Positions 55,163 through 64,000 of a stretch of 64,000 nucleotides of DNA are shown here, one piece after another. This DNA is from Pseudomonas parafulva NBRC 16636 = DSM 17004 (GTDB lineage: Bacteria > Pseudomonadota > Gammaproteobacteria > Pseudomonadales > Pseudomonadaceae). The DNA lies in contig NZ_BBIU01000011.1 of NCBI RefSeq assembly GCF_000730645.1, positions 124,001 through 188,000 of the forward strand, given 5' to 3'. The notes below the pieces were generated by a model, which was not told the origin of the DNA, searched no databases, and was given only the letters and a program-made list of their open reading frames with translations. The first letter of the stretch is position 1. Every line of letters begins with the position of its first letter. Both the position numbers and the translations under genes were made by a program.

Positions 55163-56506
55163 ATGAAAACCAAAGTACCACTGTATGTGGCGGCAGTTTC
55201 TGCGCTGTCTGGAAGCTATGCGATTTCGGCACACGCTGAAGATAAGCCTGAAGGCTTCATTGAAGGCAGCAGCCTTACGGTGCTGAACCGTAACGTCTAC
55301 TTCAACCGTGATAATCGCGACAGCACCGCCCCCACTTACAACAGTGGCAAGGGCAATACCAACGGCTACTCCGAGGCTTGGGCGCACGCGATCATCAGCA
55401 AATTCAACTCTGGGTTCACCCAGGGTACTGTCGGCTTTGGCGTTGATGCCTTTGCCATGATCGGCCTTAAGCTCGACACGGGTGATGGGCGTAACGGCGG
55501 CCGTAGCTCATTTGACGTACTGCCCGTTAACAACAAGGGCGAAGCTCGCGACGAATACACCAAGATCGGTGGCGCAGCCAAAGTCCGTTTTTTCGACACC
55601 GTCGTGAAAGTGGGTGATGTATTCCCATCAACCCCGGTCGTTGCATCCGGTGACTCGCGCCTGCTGCCTGAGAGCTTCCGCGGCGTGACGGTAGAGAACA
55701 CAAGCATCCAGGGCCTTACTCTACAAGGTGGTCGGTTGCACGCCATGAGCCAACCAGTCTCTAGCAACCTGAACGACAACTTTGTTACGTTTTACGGCGG
55801 CCCGGTCAATTCGCCATGGATCGGCTACGGTGGTGGTGACTACACGGTCAACGATAATTGGACCGTTAGCGTATACGCGAGCCAGTTGAAGGACGTCTGG
55901 AACCAGTACTACACCGGTACCAACTTCGCCTACGCCTTGAGCGATGACGTGGCGCTGATCGGTGGCTTCAACTATTACAAAGCGGTCGACGAAGGTAAGC
56001 GACGGCTGGGTGAATTCGACAACAATATCTGGAGTGCGAAGGTTGGCGTACGCTATGGAGCTCACACCCTGGCCCTGTCGCACCAGCGCAACAACGGAGA
56101 CGACGACTTCGACTACCTGCGTCAGTCGGACTCGATCTTCGTCGACAACTCCATCCAGTACAGCGACTTCAACTCGCCGAAAGAGCGTTCCTGGATGCTG
56201 CGCTATGACCTGAACTTTACCAGCTACGGTATTCCAGGCCTGACGTTCATGACTCGCTACGCCAGAGGTTCGGGCGCAGATTACTCGAACGCTAACCAGT
56301 TCTACATGCGCACTGACGATAACGGCAACCCGCTCGACAATCAGAAACGCTGGGAGCGTGACGTCGAAGTAAAATACGTTGTGCAAACCGGTCCGGCAAA
56401 AGACCTGTCCTTCCGGTTGCGCCAGGCAACCACACGAGCTACTGCATTTGAATCGGACTTGGATGAAACGCGCATCATTATTGAGTACCCGCTTTCGATT
56501 CTGTGA
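55163..56506 (+). CDS. OprD-family outer-membrane porin
   Basis: The 447-residue protein has a signal peptide (AVSALSGSYAISAHAED). The barrel carries OprD-family blocks: FIEGSSLTVLNRNVYFNRDN, SEAWAHAIISKFNSGFTQGT, VGFGVDAFAMIGLKLD, and a C-terminal RLRQATTRATAFESDLDETR with an aromatic/hydrophobic end. OprD-type channels take up small acids, amino acids and peptides. Its place opposite czcC with a matching box implies metal-linked expression. The substrate is not predictable. Confidence 0.92.
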   Translation: MKTKVPLYVAAVSALSGSYAISAHAEDKPEGFIEGSSLTVLNRNVYFNRDNRDSTAPTYNSGKGNTNGYSEAWAHAIISKFNSGFTQGTVGFGVDAFAMIGLKLDTGDGRNGGRSSFDVLPVNNKGEARDEYTKIGGAAKVRFFDTVVKVGDVFPSTPVVASGDSRLLPESFRGVTVENTSIQGLTLQGGRLHAMSQPVSSNLNDNFVTFYGGPVNSPWIGYGGGDYTVNDNWTVSVYASQLKDVWNQYYTGTNFAYALSDDVALIGGFNYYKAVDEGKRRLGEFDNNIWSAKVGVRYGAHTLALSHQRNNGDDDFDYLRQSDSIFVDNSIQYSDFNSPKERSWMLRYDLNFTSYGIPGLTFMTRYARGSGADYSNANQFYMRTDDNGNPLDNQKRWERDVEVKYVVQTGPAKDLSFRLRQATTRATAFESDLDETRIIIEYPLSIL

Positions 56507-56611
56507 TTCACTGAACGGAACCGTGCTTCGACGTCGGGTCCCATTAGTAAAGCGAGCATTACACATTCACCTTGAGTGGCTTAAGTGCTCCTTTGGTAAA
56601 GGTGGATATTT

Positions 56612-56636
56612 GGCGCCCATTGGGCGCCTTTTTTTT
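56612..56636 (+). terminator. Rho-independent terminator after porin gene
   Basis: GGCGCCC-att-GGGCGCC is followed by eight T. Confidence 0.92.
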
Positions 56637-56638
56637 GC

Positions 56639-56788
56639 CTAACCTTCAAGTAAGCGTTCGATTTTAAGCATCACATGCCGATGAAATTCATGATGACACC
56701 CGTGGCCCGTCTCCTTAATGTGAGCCACCTCGCCGTCATCGGAGCGAAACGAAGCCAGTACAAGGAAGACAATAACCTGATACTTCAT
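56639..56788 (-). CDS. Possible small His-rich protein
   Basis: This 49-codon minus frame begins MKYQVIVFLVLASFRSDDGE and contains ETGHGCHHEFHRH, a cluster that could bind metal. There is no good ribosome site, and the composition could arise by chance. It is listed because of the metal context only. Confidence 0.28.
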   Translation of the reverse strand: MKYQVIVFLVLASFRSDDGEVAHIKETGHGCHHEFHRHVMLKIERLLEG

Positions 56789-56882
56789 GAGGTCAAATCG
56801 CCTACTGGGGAGAGGGCCCGCGCCTGTCAAACCCGAATCGCGACAAGATATACCGCCAGGCTATCAACTGTATTACCTAGAC

Positions 56883-56897
56883 ATTACAAATCCGTCA
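56883..56897 (+). promoter_or_regulatory. CzcR-type box upstream of orphan regulator
   Basis: ATTACAAATCCGTCA matches the consensus. A TATAAT follows at 56939–56944 without a good -35, as expected for an activator-dependent promoter of the next gene. Confidence 0.7.
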
Positions 56898-56994
56898 TTT
56901 GAACCCCCGCACAGTGATTTTGATTTACCATCCATTTCTATAATGCCGGCACACGTGCGCGGTTAATTGCTCAGTGATATCGAGACAACATTCC

Positions 56995-57669
56995 ATGCGA
57001 ATTCTGGTAATTGAGGATGAATTGAAAACTGCGGAGTATGTGCGTCAAGGCCTTACAGAATGCGGATACGTAGTAGATTGCGTCCACACCGGGTCAGATG
57101 GATTATTCTTGGCCAAGCAGCACGAATACGAGTTGATTATCCTCGACATAAACCTACCTGAAATGGATGGGTGGCAGGTACTGGAACTGTTGCGACGTAA
57201 GCAGTGCGCTTCGCGAATCATGATGCTCACGGCGAGAAGCCGGCTAGCGGACAAGGTCCGTGGTCTGGAAAACGGTGCAGATGACTACCTGATCAAACCA
57301 TTTGAGTTTCCTGAGCTACTGGCTCGGGTTCGCGCCTTGATGCGTAGGTCTGATCACGCCGCATCCGTAGAGACGATTCGCGTTGCTGACTTGGAACTTG
57401 ATCAGAGCCGGCACAGGGCCTTCAGGGATGGCCAGCGAATTGATCTGACGACAAAAGAATTCGCATTGTTGCACTACCTGATGCGCAACACCGGTGTGGT
57501 GCTCAGCCGCACGCAGATTATCTCTCAGGTCTGGGATATGAATTTTGACTGTGACACCAACGTTGTAGAAGTATCGATTCGAAGACTGAGAGCGAAGATA
57601 GATGACCCTTTTGAAACCAAACTGATACACACGCTTCGAGGCGTAGGTTATGTGCTTGAAAAGCGTTAA
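56995..57669 (+). CDS. Second CzcR-like response regulator (no adjacent kinase)
   Basis: The 224-residue OmpR-type regulator is very similar to the island CzcR. It has receiver Asp51 (IILDINLPEMDGW), MLTARSRLADKV, YLIKPFEFPELLARV and the identical effector block QVWDMNFDCDTNV plus IDDPFETKLIHTLRGVGYV. The ATG beginning MRILVIEDEL is used. No histidine-kinase gene follows; the next sequence is IS66 remnant. It may be driven by CzcS in cross-talk. Confidence 0.92.
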   Translation: MRILVIEDELKTAEYVRQGLTECGYVVDCVHTGSDGLFLAKQHEYELIILDINLPEMDGWQVLELLRRKQCASRIMMLTARSRLADKVRGLENGADDYLIKPFEFPELLARVRALMRRSDHAASVETIRVADLELDQSRHRAFRDGQRIDLTTKEFALLHYLMRNTGVVLSRTQIISQVWDMNFDCDTNVVEVSIRRLRAKIDDPFETKLIHTLRGVGYVLEKR

Positions 57670-57705
57670 GCGCCGAACCGTCAAGCGCTAAAACATCGGT
57701 TCAAC

Positions 57706-57912
57706 TTACTCGGCACGGACAAACTTTACTCGTTGATTACGAGCAACTTCAACCCCTCGCACAATCCCCTCACCAACTATCATGAGGTCACCTCGGCATG
57801 AGGTATAGCATAGATTATCGGCAGGTTTCAGAGGGCCAATCATACGCAGAGCTGATTCGCGCTCAGCCGCCATTATCTTCAACAGCGACGGTCCGAGCCA
57901 TTGCTCAGCCAT
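57706..57912 (-). CDS. Doubtful small ORF
   Basis: This 68-codon minus frame contains ADNLCYTSCRGDLMIVGEGI and has an even composition, but I recognise no family and it lies in decayed sequence. It may be the remains of a longer gene. The 170 bases after it show nothing clear. Confidence 0.28.
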   Translation of the reverse strand: MAEQWLGPSLLKIMAAERESALRMIGPLKPADNLCYTSCRGDLMIVGEGIVRGVEVARNQRVKFVRAE

Positions 57913-58089
57913 TCGCTGACTGCCGATAACTGCTAGTGCGTGCGCTTACACGTCGGCGCATTGGAGAGCTGCTGCACTCTGCCGAGCGTTGAGCAGACTA
58001 CGCGCCCGATTTGCCTACTGCGATGTGGGTGCCCGAGAACCTGATCCAGGACCGCCGCAATCCCGTACAACGGCGAAGAGGCGACCATG

Positions 58090-58668
58090 GGGTGCACTTC
58101 CCCTAAACCTATCGACTTCGGAACATCCATCGGTGGCCTCACCGCTTTGGTCGAGCTGGATATAAAAGGTGGCGGTATTCGACCCCGTGCTTTTCGTGTG
58201 CCTCAACGATCCGGGCAACCGCATGAAGATCCTCTATTTAGCTCAAGCGCCTGACGTCCAACCGCTTCGAAATATCGCCAGATGCCACCCACGAGGCGAT
58301 CATTCTGACGGTCCAGGAACTCAACGGGTTGCTCGACGGTTTTGAGCTCTGGCGTAATCGTCCTCATCAGGTATTGACGCCGCGCTACGTGGCATGACCC
58401 GGTATAATCCGGGCCATGATTGCTCTGCCCGATGACCTTCCTGATGTTCCTGTTTTGTTCAAGCAGCTGTTGCTTGAGGCCCTCAATCGTTAGGAGGAAA
58501 CCCTTCAGGCTTATCAGACTCACATCGTCGACCTGACAGAACAGATCACGCTATTGCGTGACCGTCTTTTTGGACGCAAGTCCGAGCAATTCGTGGAACC
58601 CACACGCTACACTTGGCCTTGCTCAATGACCTCCAAAGCGAGCCAATGCCGTTGGTGAGCGACGGCGA
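58090..58668 (+). pseudogene. IS66-family remnant (tnpB and tnpC pieces)
   Basis: Plus-strand fragments match IS66 TnpB (PIDFGTSIGGLTALVELDIK, then FDPVLFVCLNDPGNRMKILY in a shifted frame). The start of TnpC also matches (IALPDDLPDVPVLFKQLLLE, then an in-frame stop, TLQAYQTHIVDLTEQITLLR and RLFGRKSEQFVEP). Several frameshifts and the loss of the catalytic half make it non-functional. It forms the right edge of the metal island. Confidence 0.8.
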
Positions 58669-58745
58669 TGAAGAAATGGGATGTGTAGGCTGTCGGCCCC
58701 TCAGGCGTATTAAGATAGGCAACTTTTCAGCAGATGCAGACCACC

Positions 58746-59375
58746 ATGTCCAATGACGCACCCACCGGCCCAGGTCGCCCCAAGGACCTGGCCAAGCGCG
58801 AGGCGATCCTCGAGGCGGCCAAGGCGCTGTTCCTCAGCCTTGGTTACGCCAGCACCAGCATGGATGCGGTGGCTGCGGCAGCAGGCGTTTCGAAGCTTAC
58901 CGTCTATAGCCATTTCACCGACAAGCAGACCTTGTTCACGTCCGCCGTCATGGCTACCTGCCAGGTACAGCTGCCCGACCAGTTGTTCGATTACCCCGAG
59001 GGCGCGTCGGTTGAGGATGTGCTATTGACGATCGGCCGCGGCTTCCAGGCGCTGATCAGCAGCGACGAAGCGGTCAAACTCAGCCGCCTGATTGTGGCCC
59101 AAGGCAGCCTGGACCCAAGCTTTGGCCAATACTTCTACGAAGCAGGGCCCAAGCGCGTGCTGGCCGGGATGGAAGCGCTGTTGCGAGGAGCCCATGAGCG
59201 CGGGCTGCTGCGCATCGACAACCCGCTGCGGGCGGCGGAGCATTTCTTCTGCCTGGTCAAGGGGGCACCAGATTATCGGTTGCTGCTAGGGTGCGCAGGG
59301 CCACTGCAGAGCGACGCGGCCGAAGCGCATGTGCGCGAGGTCGTCGGCGTGTTCTTGCGGGCATTTCAGCCCTAA
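58746..59375 (+). CDS. TetR-family regulator
   Basis: The 209-residue protein has an N-terminal HTH (AILEAAKALFLSLGYASTSM, then AAAAGVSKLTVYSHFTDKQT) and a helical ligand domain (TetR_C). It begins next to the IS66 remnant. With the island removed it would stand divergent to the RND adaptor/pump pair at 39–43 kb, so it is probably that pump's repressor. A Met four codons upstream is also possible. Confidence 0.9.
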   Translation: MSNDAPTGPGRPKDLAKREAILEAAKALFLSLGYASTSMDAVAAAAGVSKLTVYSHFTDKQTLFTSAVMATCQVQLPDQLFDYPEGASVEDVLLTIGRGFQALISSDEAVKLSRLIVAQGSLDPSFGQYFYEAGPKRVLAGMEALLRGAHERGLLRIDNPLRAAEHFFCLVKGAPDYRLLLGCAGPLQSDAAEAHVREVVGVFLRAFQP

Positions 59376-59519
59376 GAGAGCAGTTGCCATCATCTATGCG
59401 CACCCGTTGTAGAGAGCCCCTCTCCCCGATACGGGTCAGGCCGCTAAGGCGTTCGCCTACTCATCACTTCTGCCAGTACCCGACAAGGTGGTTTCTTGTC
59501 AATATCATATCTAGGCCAC

Positions 59520-59918
59520 GATATGAGCACCGTCACCATACCGTCGCAAAAAATCAGGCTTTTTTACAAGGGCAATAAGCTCTCGAGTTTATACTCGAGC
59601 CCTCTCCACCACACAATGCTAAGTGCCAACCACCGAAATCTGTGCGAAATGACCAGTTCAACTTCGCAAGCGCTCATCTTGGCTACCGACGTACAGGGCT
59701 CAACGGTCAACGCTGCCTCAGAAAGCCAGACGATTGTTACTTACAACGCTTATGGCAATGACAATTGTCAGCCTGACGATCCCCTGTTGTCTCGATTCAC
59801 CGGGCAGAGCTGGCTACCCTATGCCATAGGTTATGCGTTAGGTAATGGTTACCGTCTGTTCAATTGCTCGGCAATCTCCCGGCCTGGGATGGCCCTATTA
59901 GCCAAACTGCGGATATGA
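59520..59918 (+). CDS. Truncated RHS-core-domain protein
   Basis: This 132-residue fragment has an RHS repeat-associated core (KIRLFYKGNKLSSLYS, ILATDVQGSTVNAAS, TYNAYGNDNCQPDD, LGNGYRLFN). In intact proteins RLFNP is followed by MRFxSPDSxSPF and a variable toxin. Here the sequence departs after RLFN and stops 20 residues later, so the C-terminal effector is gone. A 34-codon frame with LEDLQERLRRLRDD follows up to the rsmJ stop and may be another scrap. Confidence 0.7.
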   Translation, partial: DMSTVTIPSQKIRLFYKGNKLSSLYSSPLHHTMLSANHRNLCEMTSSTSQALILATDVQGSTVNAASESQTIVTYNAYGNDNCQPDDPLLSRFTGQSWLPYAIGYALGNGYRLFNCSAISRPGMALLAKLRI

Positions 59919-60015
59919 TTCTAACGCCTCCATCATCCCAAGCCGATGTTGATCTGATACCGGAGCCCCTGCAGCTGGAAGATTTGCAGGAACGCCTGAG
60001 GCGTCTGCGTGATGA

Positions 60016-60816
<801 letters not shown>

Positions 60817-60896
60817 CTACCCTTAATGAACCGGCCACCACGGCCGATACAGGCAATATCCCGCTATTCTGCCAGAGCACAACGCGCGCGGCTGCC

Positions 60897-61517
60897 ATGT
60901 CAGAAACTCTTCCCATCGGCTTGACCTATTTGTCGCCCGTCGGCAACTACAGTCAGCACAACACCCAGGCACTCGGGGGCGTCAGCCACCTGTGGCAGGA
61001 TTTCTTTGCCCGGGCCATGGCCGAACAGCAAGCGCTGCCGGTTGATGGCTTCAGCCAGGCGCTGGAACAGCACGACAAGGACAGTGGAGAACCTGTGGGG
61101 GGTGCCCGTGCCCTGGCCCTGATCGATGCCCAGCGCGCCTGCCCGGTGTTAGACACTGTAGTGGCACCGCCAGAGCCGTTGTTCCTGCCCAAGGCCGAAC
61201 TGGAAGCCAAGCTGTTGCCACCTGCACCCGAGCCCTACAGCGCTATCGACCTGATCGAGCAGCAGCGCCAGCTGGACATGGACAACAGCTGGTTGCGCCC
61301 GGTGGTCATGAGCCAGGGCCACCCTGTTGCCGAGCCCGGCCCGGGGCCTGCACCACGCCCGCTGTTCCTGCCCATCGCCGAATTAGAAACGCATCTACTG
61401 GACCCGGCGCCCGAGCCCTACGACGAATCCACCCTGGCGATTCAGCAGAGCGACCTGGCGTTCGATATCCACTGGGCGCGCCCTGTGGTGCTCAACAACG
61501 TTCGCGCCCACGCCTGA
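60897..61517 (+). CDS. Conserved Pseudomonas protein with internal repeats
   Basis: The 206-residue acidic, Pro-rich protein has two copies of a unit LFLP(K/I)AELExxLLxPAPEPY followed by LDMDNSWLRPVVM or LAFDIHWARPVVL. This reflects an internal duplication of about 70 residues. No signal or catalytic motif is present. A scaffold or interaction role is possible; the function is unknown. Confidence 0.8.
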   Translation: MSETLPIGLTYLSPVGNYSQHNTQALGGVSHLWQDFFARAMAEQQALPVDGFSQALEQHDKDSGEPVGGARALALIDAQRACPVLDTVVAPPEPLFLPKAELEAKLLPPAPEPYSAIDLIEQQRQLDMDNSWLRPVVMSQGHPVAEPGPGPAPRPLFLPIAELETHLLDPAPEPYDESTLAIQQSDLAFDIHWARPVVLNNVRAHA

Positions 61518-61519
61518 GG

Positions 61520-62209
61520 CTAGCGGCAGATCTGCCAGCGGCCCATGTCTACATGGAAATGATTACGGTGCGCCGCGTTGTACTCCGGGCCCAGTACCGT
61601 ACTGAACCGCTCACAGGCAGCCTGTTGCACCTCGCGCAAGAACGCTGCCTTCTGCCCGCCCGCCTGCCAGTCACGGGCCAGCACGATGCGCTGGCCATCC
61701 TGTAGGCGAAAGCCGCTGATATCGAAGGCGTTGGCCGTGGCATGCTGGCTCAGCCTGCCTTCCTTGCGGTGGTAAACGTTGCGGCAGGCAAAACTGCCCA
61801 AATGGTCGACCTGCGCCACGGGTTGGCCCAGTACCCGCTGCGCGACCGGCTGCAAGCCATGGCGCTCGAACAGCGCATAAGCCACTGCCAAAGGGCATGT
61901 GGCCAGAAAGCTGCTGCTCAGCCGTGCTTCCCCACCCTCGATACGCCAAACGTTGCGCAAGGGGCAGTTGGCCGACGCGGGGCTGTCGGCCTGCGCACGG
62001 TAGCGCAACTGGCTGGTTTCCAGCGCCTGGCGGCACAGTACCGGGTCATCGCGCAGGCGCGACAGTTTGTAGGCGGTCAGCAAATTGGGCGGCTGGCGCA
62101 CATCCAGCGGTGCCAAAGGGTTCCACTGGGCCGGCAGGCGCCAGCCCAGTTGCCAGGCCAGGGCTGCCAGCAATAGCCCACCGGCCAGCAACCCTAGCAA
62201 CAGGCGCAT
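61520..62209 (-). CDS. Extensin-like C-terminal domain protein (exported)
   Basis: This 229-residue protein has an N-terminal hydrophobic signal/anchor (LLGLLAGGLLLAALAWQLGW). The extensin_C-type domain (about 75-225) has CPLRNVWRIEGGEARLSSSF, SFACRNVYHRKEGRLSQHAT, ANAFDISGF and HRNHFHVDMG, with conserved His and Asp residues like D-Ala-D-Ala metallopeptidases. Action on the cell wall is plausible. It overlaps the next gene by one base. Confidence 0.88.
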   Translation of the reverse strand: MRLLLGLLAGGLLLAALAWQLGWRLPAQWNPLAPLDVRQPPNLLTAYKLSRLRDDPVLCRQALETSQLRYRAQADSPASANCPLRNVWRIEGGEARLSSSFLATCPLAVAYALFERHGLQPVAQRVLGQPVAQVDHLGSFACRNVYHRKEGRLSQHATANAFDISGFRLQDGQRIVLARDWQAGGQKAAFLREVQQAACERFSTVLGPEYNAAHRNHFHVDMGRWQICR

Positions 62210-63039
62210 CAGCGGCGGAACAGGTCGTTGAGCTGATCGAACGGCAACGCGTGTTCGCCGTAGCCGAACGTGCCCTGCTCACGAATCTCCATCGCTGCGC
62301 GGTGCAAGGCCCCGAAGGCCGCCCGGGCCATGGACGAGCCTACGCTGATGCGGCGTACCCCCAGGTCCTGCAATTGGTTGACGCTCAGCGACACGCCGCT
62401 CATGCCCATCAGCACGTTGACAGGCCGTGGCGCCAAGGCCTGCACCACCGCTCGTACTTCCTCGGCGGTACGCAGGCCCGGGGCATAGAGCACATCGGCC
62501 CCCGCCTCGGCATAGGCTTGCAGCCGCTGGATGGTGTCATCCAGGTCTTGGCGCCCGTGCAGCAGGTTTTCAGCACGGGCACACAGGGTGAACGGGAACG
62601 GCAATCCGCGAGCCACCTGAACAGCGGCGCGCACCCGCTCGACCGCCAGCCCCATGTCGTAGATGGGCGACGCCTGCTGGCCACTGGCATCCTCGATGGA
62701 CCCCCCCACCAAGCCGGCCTCGGCGGCACGCTGGATGGCCAGGGCACAGGCTTCGGGCAGGTCACCGAAGCCGTTCTCCAGGTCGGCAGCCACCGGCAAC
62801 GGGGTGGCATCAACGATCTCGCCGGCGTTATCCAGCACCTCATCCAGGCCAAGCGCCCCCTCTGCGTCGGGCCGCCCAAGGCTGAAGGCCAGGCCTGCAC
62901 TGGTGGTGGCCAGCGCCTCGAAACCCAGGCTGGCCAACAGCCTGGCCGAGCCTGCGTCCCAGGGGTTGGGCATGACAAAGGCGCCATCGCGCTCATGCAG
63001 GGCTTTGAAGGCTTCGGCTCGCAGGGTTTGCACATCCAT
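62209..63039 (-). CDS. PEP-mutase/isocitrate-lyase superfamily enzyme
   Basis: The 276-residue alpha/beta barrel has FVMPNPWDAGSARLLASLGF, ATTSAGLAFSLGRPD, PVAADLENGFGD and GGSIEDAS for Mg and carboxylate binding. The Cys-containing active-site loop of isocitrate and methylisocitrate lyases (KKCGH type) is not seen, so an oxaloacetate- or PEP-type activity is more likely. The substrate is unknown. Confidence 0.88.
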   Translation of the reverse strand: MDVQTLRAEAFKALHERDGAFVMPNPWDAGSARLLASLGFEALATTSAGLAFSLGRPDAEGALGLDEVLDNAGEIVDATPLPVAADLENGFGDLPEACALAIQRAAEAGLVGGSIEDASGQQASPIYDMGLAVERVRAAVQVARGLPFPFTLCARAENLLHGRQDLDDTIQRLQAYAEAGADVLYAPGLRTAEEVRAVVQALAPRPVNVLMGMSGVSLSVNQLQDLGVRRISVGSSMARAAFGALHRAAMEIREQGTFGYGEHALPFDQLNDLFRR

Positions 63040-63066
63040 GGTTACACTCCGGCAGTCAGAAACGGG

Positions 63067-63936
63067 TCAGAGTAGACCCAGTTGTTCGACCTCAGGTGCG
63101 CGTGGCAATTCCGGCAGTGCCGCCAGCCCTGGCAGGCGCTGCATCAGCCGTTGATGAAAACGCTGCGCCAGCGCCGCAGCCAGGCGGTTGTCCGAGGTGT
63201 GCAGGAAGATGTATGGGTTGCGCCCTTCTTCGATCCAGGCGCCAACCTTTTCCACCCACGGCGTCAGGAAGGGCTCATTGGCCTCCAGTTGCGGGTGGCC
63301 GATGAAGCGCACCTGGGGATGCTGGCTGAAGGCTGCCGGGCGCGGCGGTACCTTGGGCTTCTTGGCCTGGGCATGCAGCACCGCAGGGTCGCGGGAAGTG
63401 CAACTGAACAAGGCTCGCGGGTCCAGGCATATACGTTCCACGCCGCTGGCATGCAGCAACCGGTTGAGCGCGCGTTCTTCCTCGCCTTTTGCGAAAAACG
63501 CGGGGTGGCGCACCTCCACCGCCACGGGCACACCGATCTGCTGCAGAAACGGGTCCAGTTCCGCCAGCCGCGCTGGGCCGAAGGAGGCCTGCAACTGCAA
63601 CCAGTACGGCGCAACGCGACGCCCCAGCGGGGCCATCAGGCGGGTGAAGTCGAACGCAGGCTCCAGCTGGTCACGCAGGTCACCCTCGTGGCTGATATCC
63701 CGTGGGAACTTGGCAGTGAAACGGAAATGCTCTGGCATCACCTGGGCCCAGCGGGCGACAGTCGCGGGCGCAGGCCTGGCGTAGAACGTGGTGTTGCCCT
63801 CAACGGCGTTGAATACCTGGCTGTACAGGCCGAGCATCTCGTTGCTGCTCGCATCGGCAGGGTACAGGTACTCACGCCAGGCGCTTTCGCTCCACGACGG
63901 GCAACCCAGGTAGTAAGGCAATGGCGACGGATTCAT
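63067..63936 (-). CDS. DUF72 family protein
   Basis: This 289-residue TIM-barrel-like protein has GCPSWSESAWREYLYP, VFNAVEGNTTFYARPAPATV, FRFTAKFPRDISHE, PVAVEVRHPAFF and IFLHTSDNRLAAALA, the DUF72 (YecE) pattern. The function is not established. Confidence 0.9.
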   Translation of the reverse strand: MNPSPLPYYLGCPSWSESAWREYLYPADASSNEMLGLYSQVFNAVEGNTTFYARPAPATVARWAQVMPEHFRFTAKFPRDISHEGDLRDQLEPAFDFTRLMAPLGRRVAPYWLQLQASFGPARLAELDPFLQQIGVPVAVEVRHPAFFAKGEEERALNRLLHASGVERICLDPRALFSCTSRDPAVLHAQAKKPKVPPRPAAFSQHPQVRFIGHPQLEANEPFLTPWVEKVGAWIEEGRNPYIFLHTSDNRLAAALAQRFHQRLMQRLPGLAALPELPRAPEVEQLGLL

Positions 63937-63939
63937 CCG

Positions 63940-64000
63940 TCAAATGTACAGGTCCAGCCCCAGCACTTCCATGTCCCAATCGGTGAAACCGGCAGTACTC
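63940..64000 (-). CDS. 3' end of a gene cut by the window edge
   Basis: The minus strand reads STAGFTDWDMEVLGLDLYI and a stop. This is too little to name the product. Confidence 0.5.
   Translation of the reverse strand, partial: STAGFTDWDMEVLGLDLYI

Overview
The window comes from a Pseudomonas chromosome, most likely the P. putida group. The chromosomal genes show the Pseudomonas order ndvB-like – dapE – rlmA – small conserved gene – cold-shock gene – plsB, with dapD and an ArsC-like reductase beside a prophage integration point. It is GC-rich apart from an A/T-richer metal-resistance island.

Region 1 (1 to about 26.4 kb) is the right-hand part of a lambda-like prophage whose structural genes lie beyond the left edge. 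A leftward (minus) operon runs from a cro-like gene through a Rha/KilAC regulator, an O-like replication gene containing five iterons, a nuclease and recombinase module, an antiterminator Q candidate, a textbook pR'/tR' late-control segment and small membrane proteins to terS and terL. A CI-like S24 repressor and a lipoprotein cargo gene lie on the plus strand. A second early promoter, with repressor-like half-sites and a nut/boxA-like leader, faces the rightward operon: small early genes, ssb, a diversity-generating retroelement (DGR), a 5-cytosine methyltransferase, a Lar-type anti-restriction protein, Xis and integrase.

The most notable system is the complete DGR at 15.3–18.2 kb: two variable proteins each ending in a variable repeat, an Avd-type accessory protein, a template repeat and a DGR-type reverse transcriptase. 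All 12 differences between template and VR1, and all 11 between template and VR2, fall at template adenines. It sits in the early operon beside ssb, not in the tail region, and both targets lack secretion signals. The template overlaps the likely 5' end of the RT gene.

Region 2 (26.4–43.5 kb) is core chromosome: dapD, a cysteine desulfurase/SufE pair, tcdA, a GH17–GT2 glucan synthase, dapE, rlmA, a cold-shock gene, plsB, a DUF4197 gene and an RND efflux pair.

Region 3 (43.6–58.7 kb) is a heavy-metal island bounded by degenerate IS3- and IS66-type remnants. It apparently separates the RND efflux pair from a TetR gene that looks like its divergent regulator. It carries czcRS, czcCBA, an OprD-family porin, an orphan second CzcR and small exported proteins. 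A 15-bp motif, consensus ATTACAAWTYYGTMA, occurs six times and lies upstream of every main transcription unit, which points to one shared response-regulator regulon.

Region 4 (58.7–64 kb) returns to core genes: tetR, a truncated RHS-core gene, rsmJ, a repeat-containing hypothetical gene, an extensin-like gene, a PEP-mutase-family gene and a DUF72 gene.
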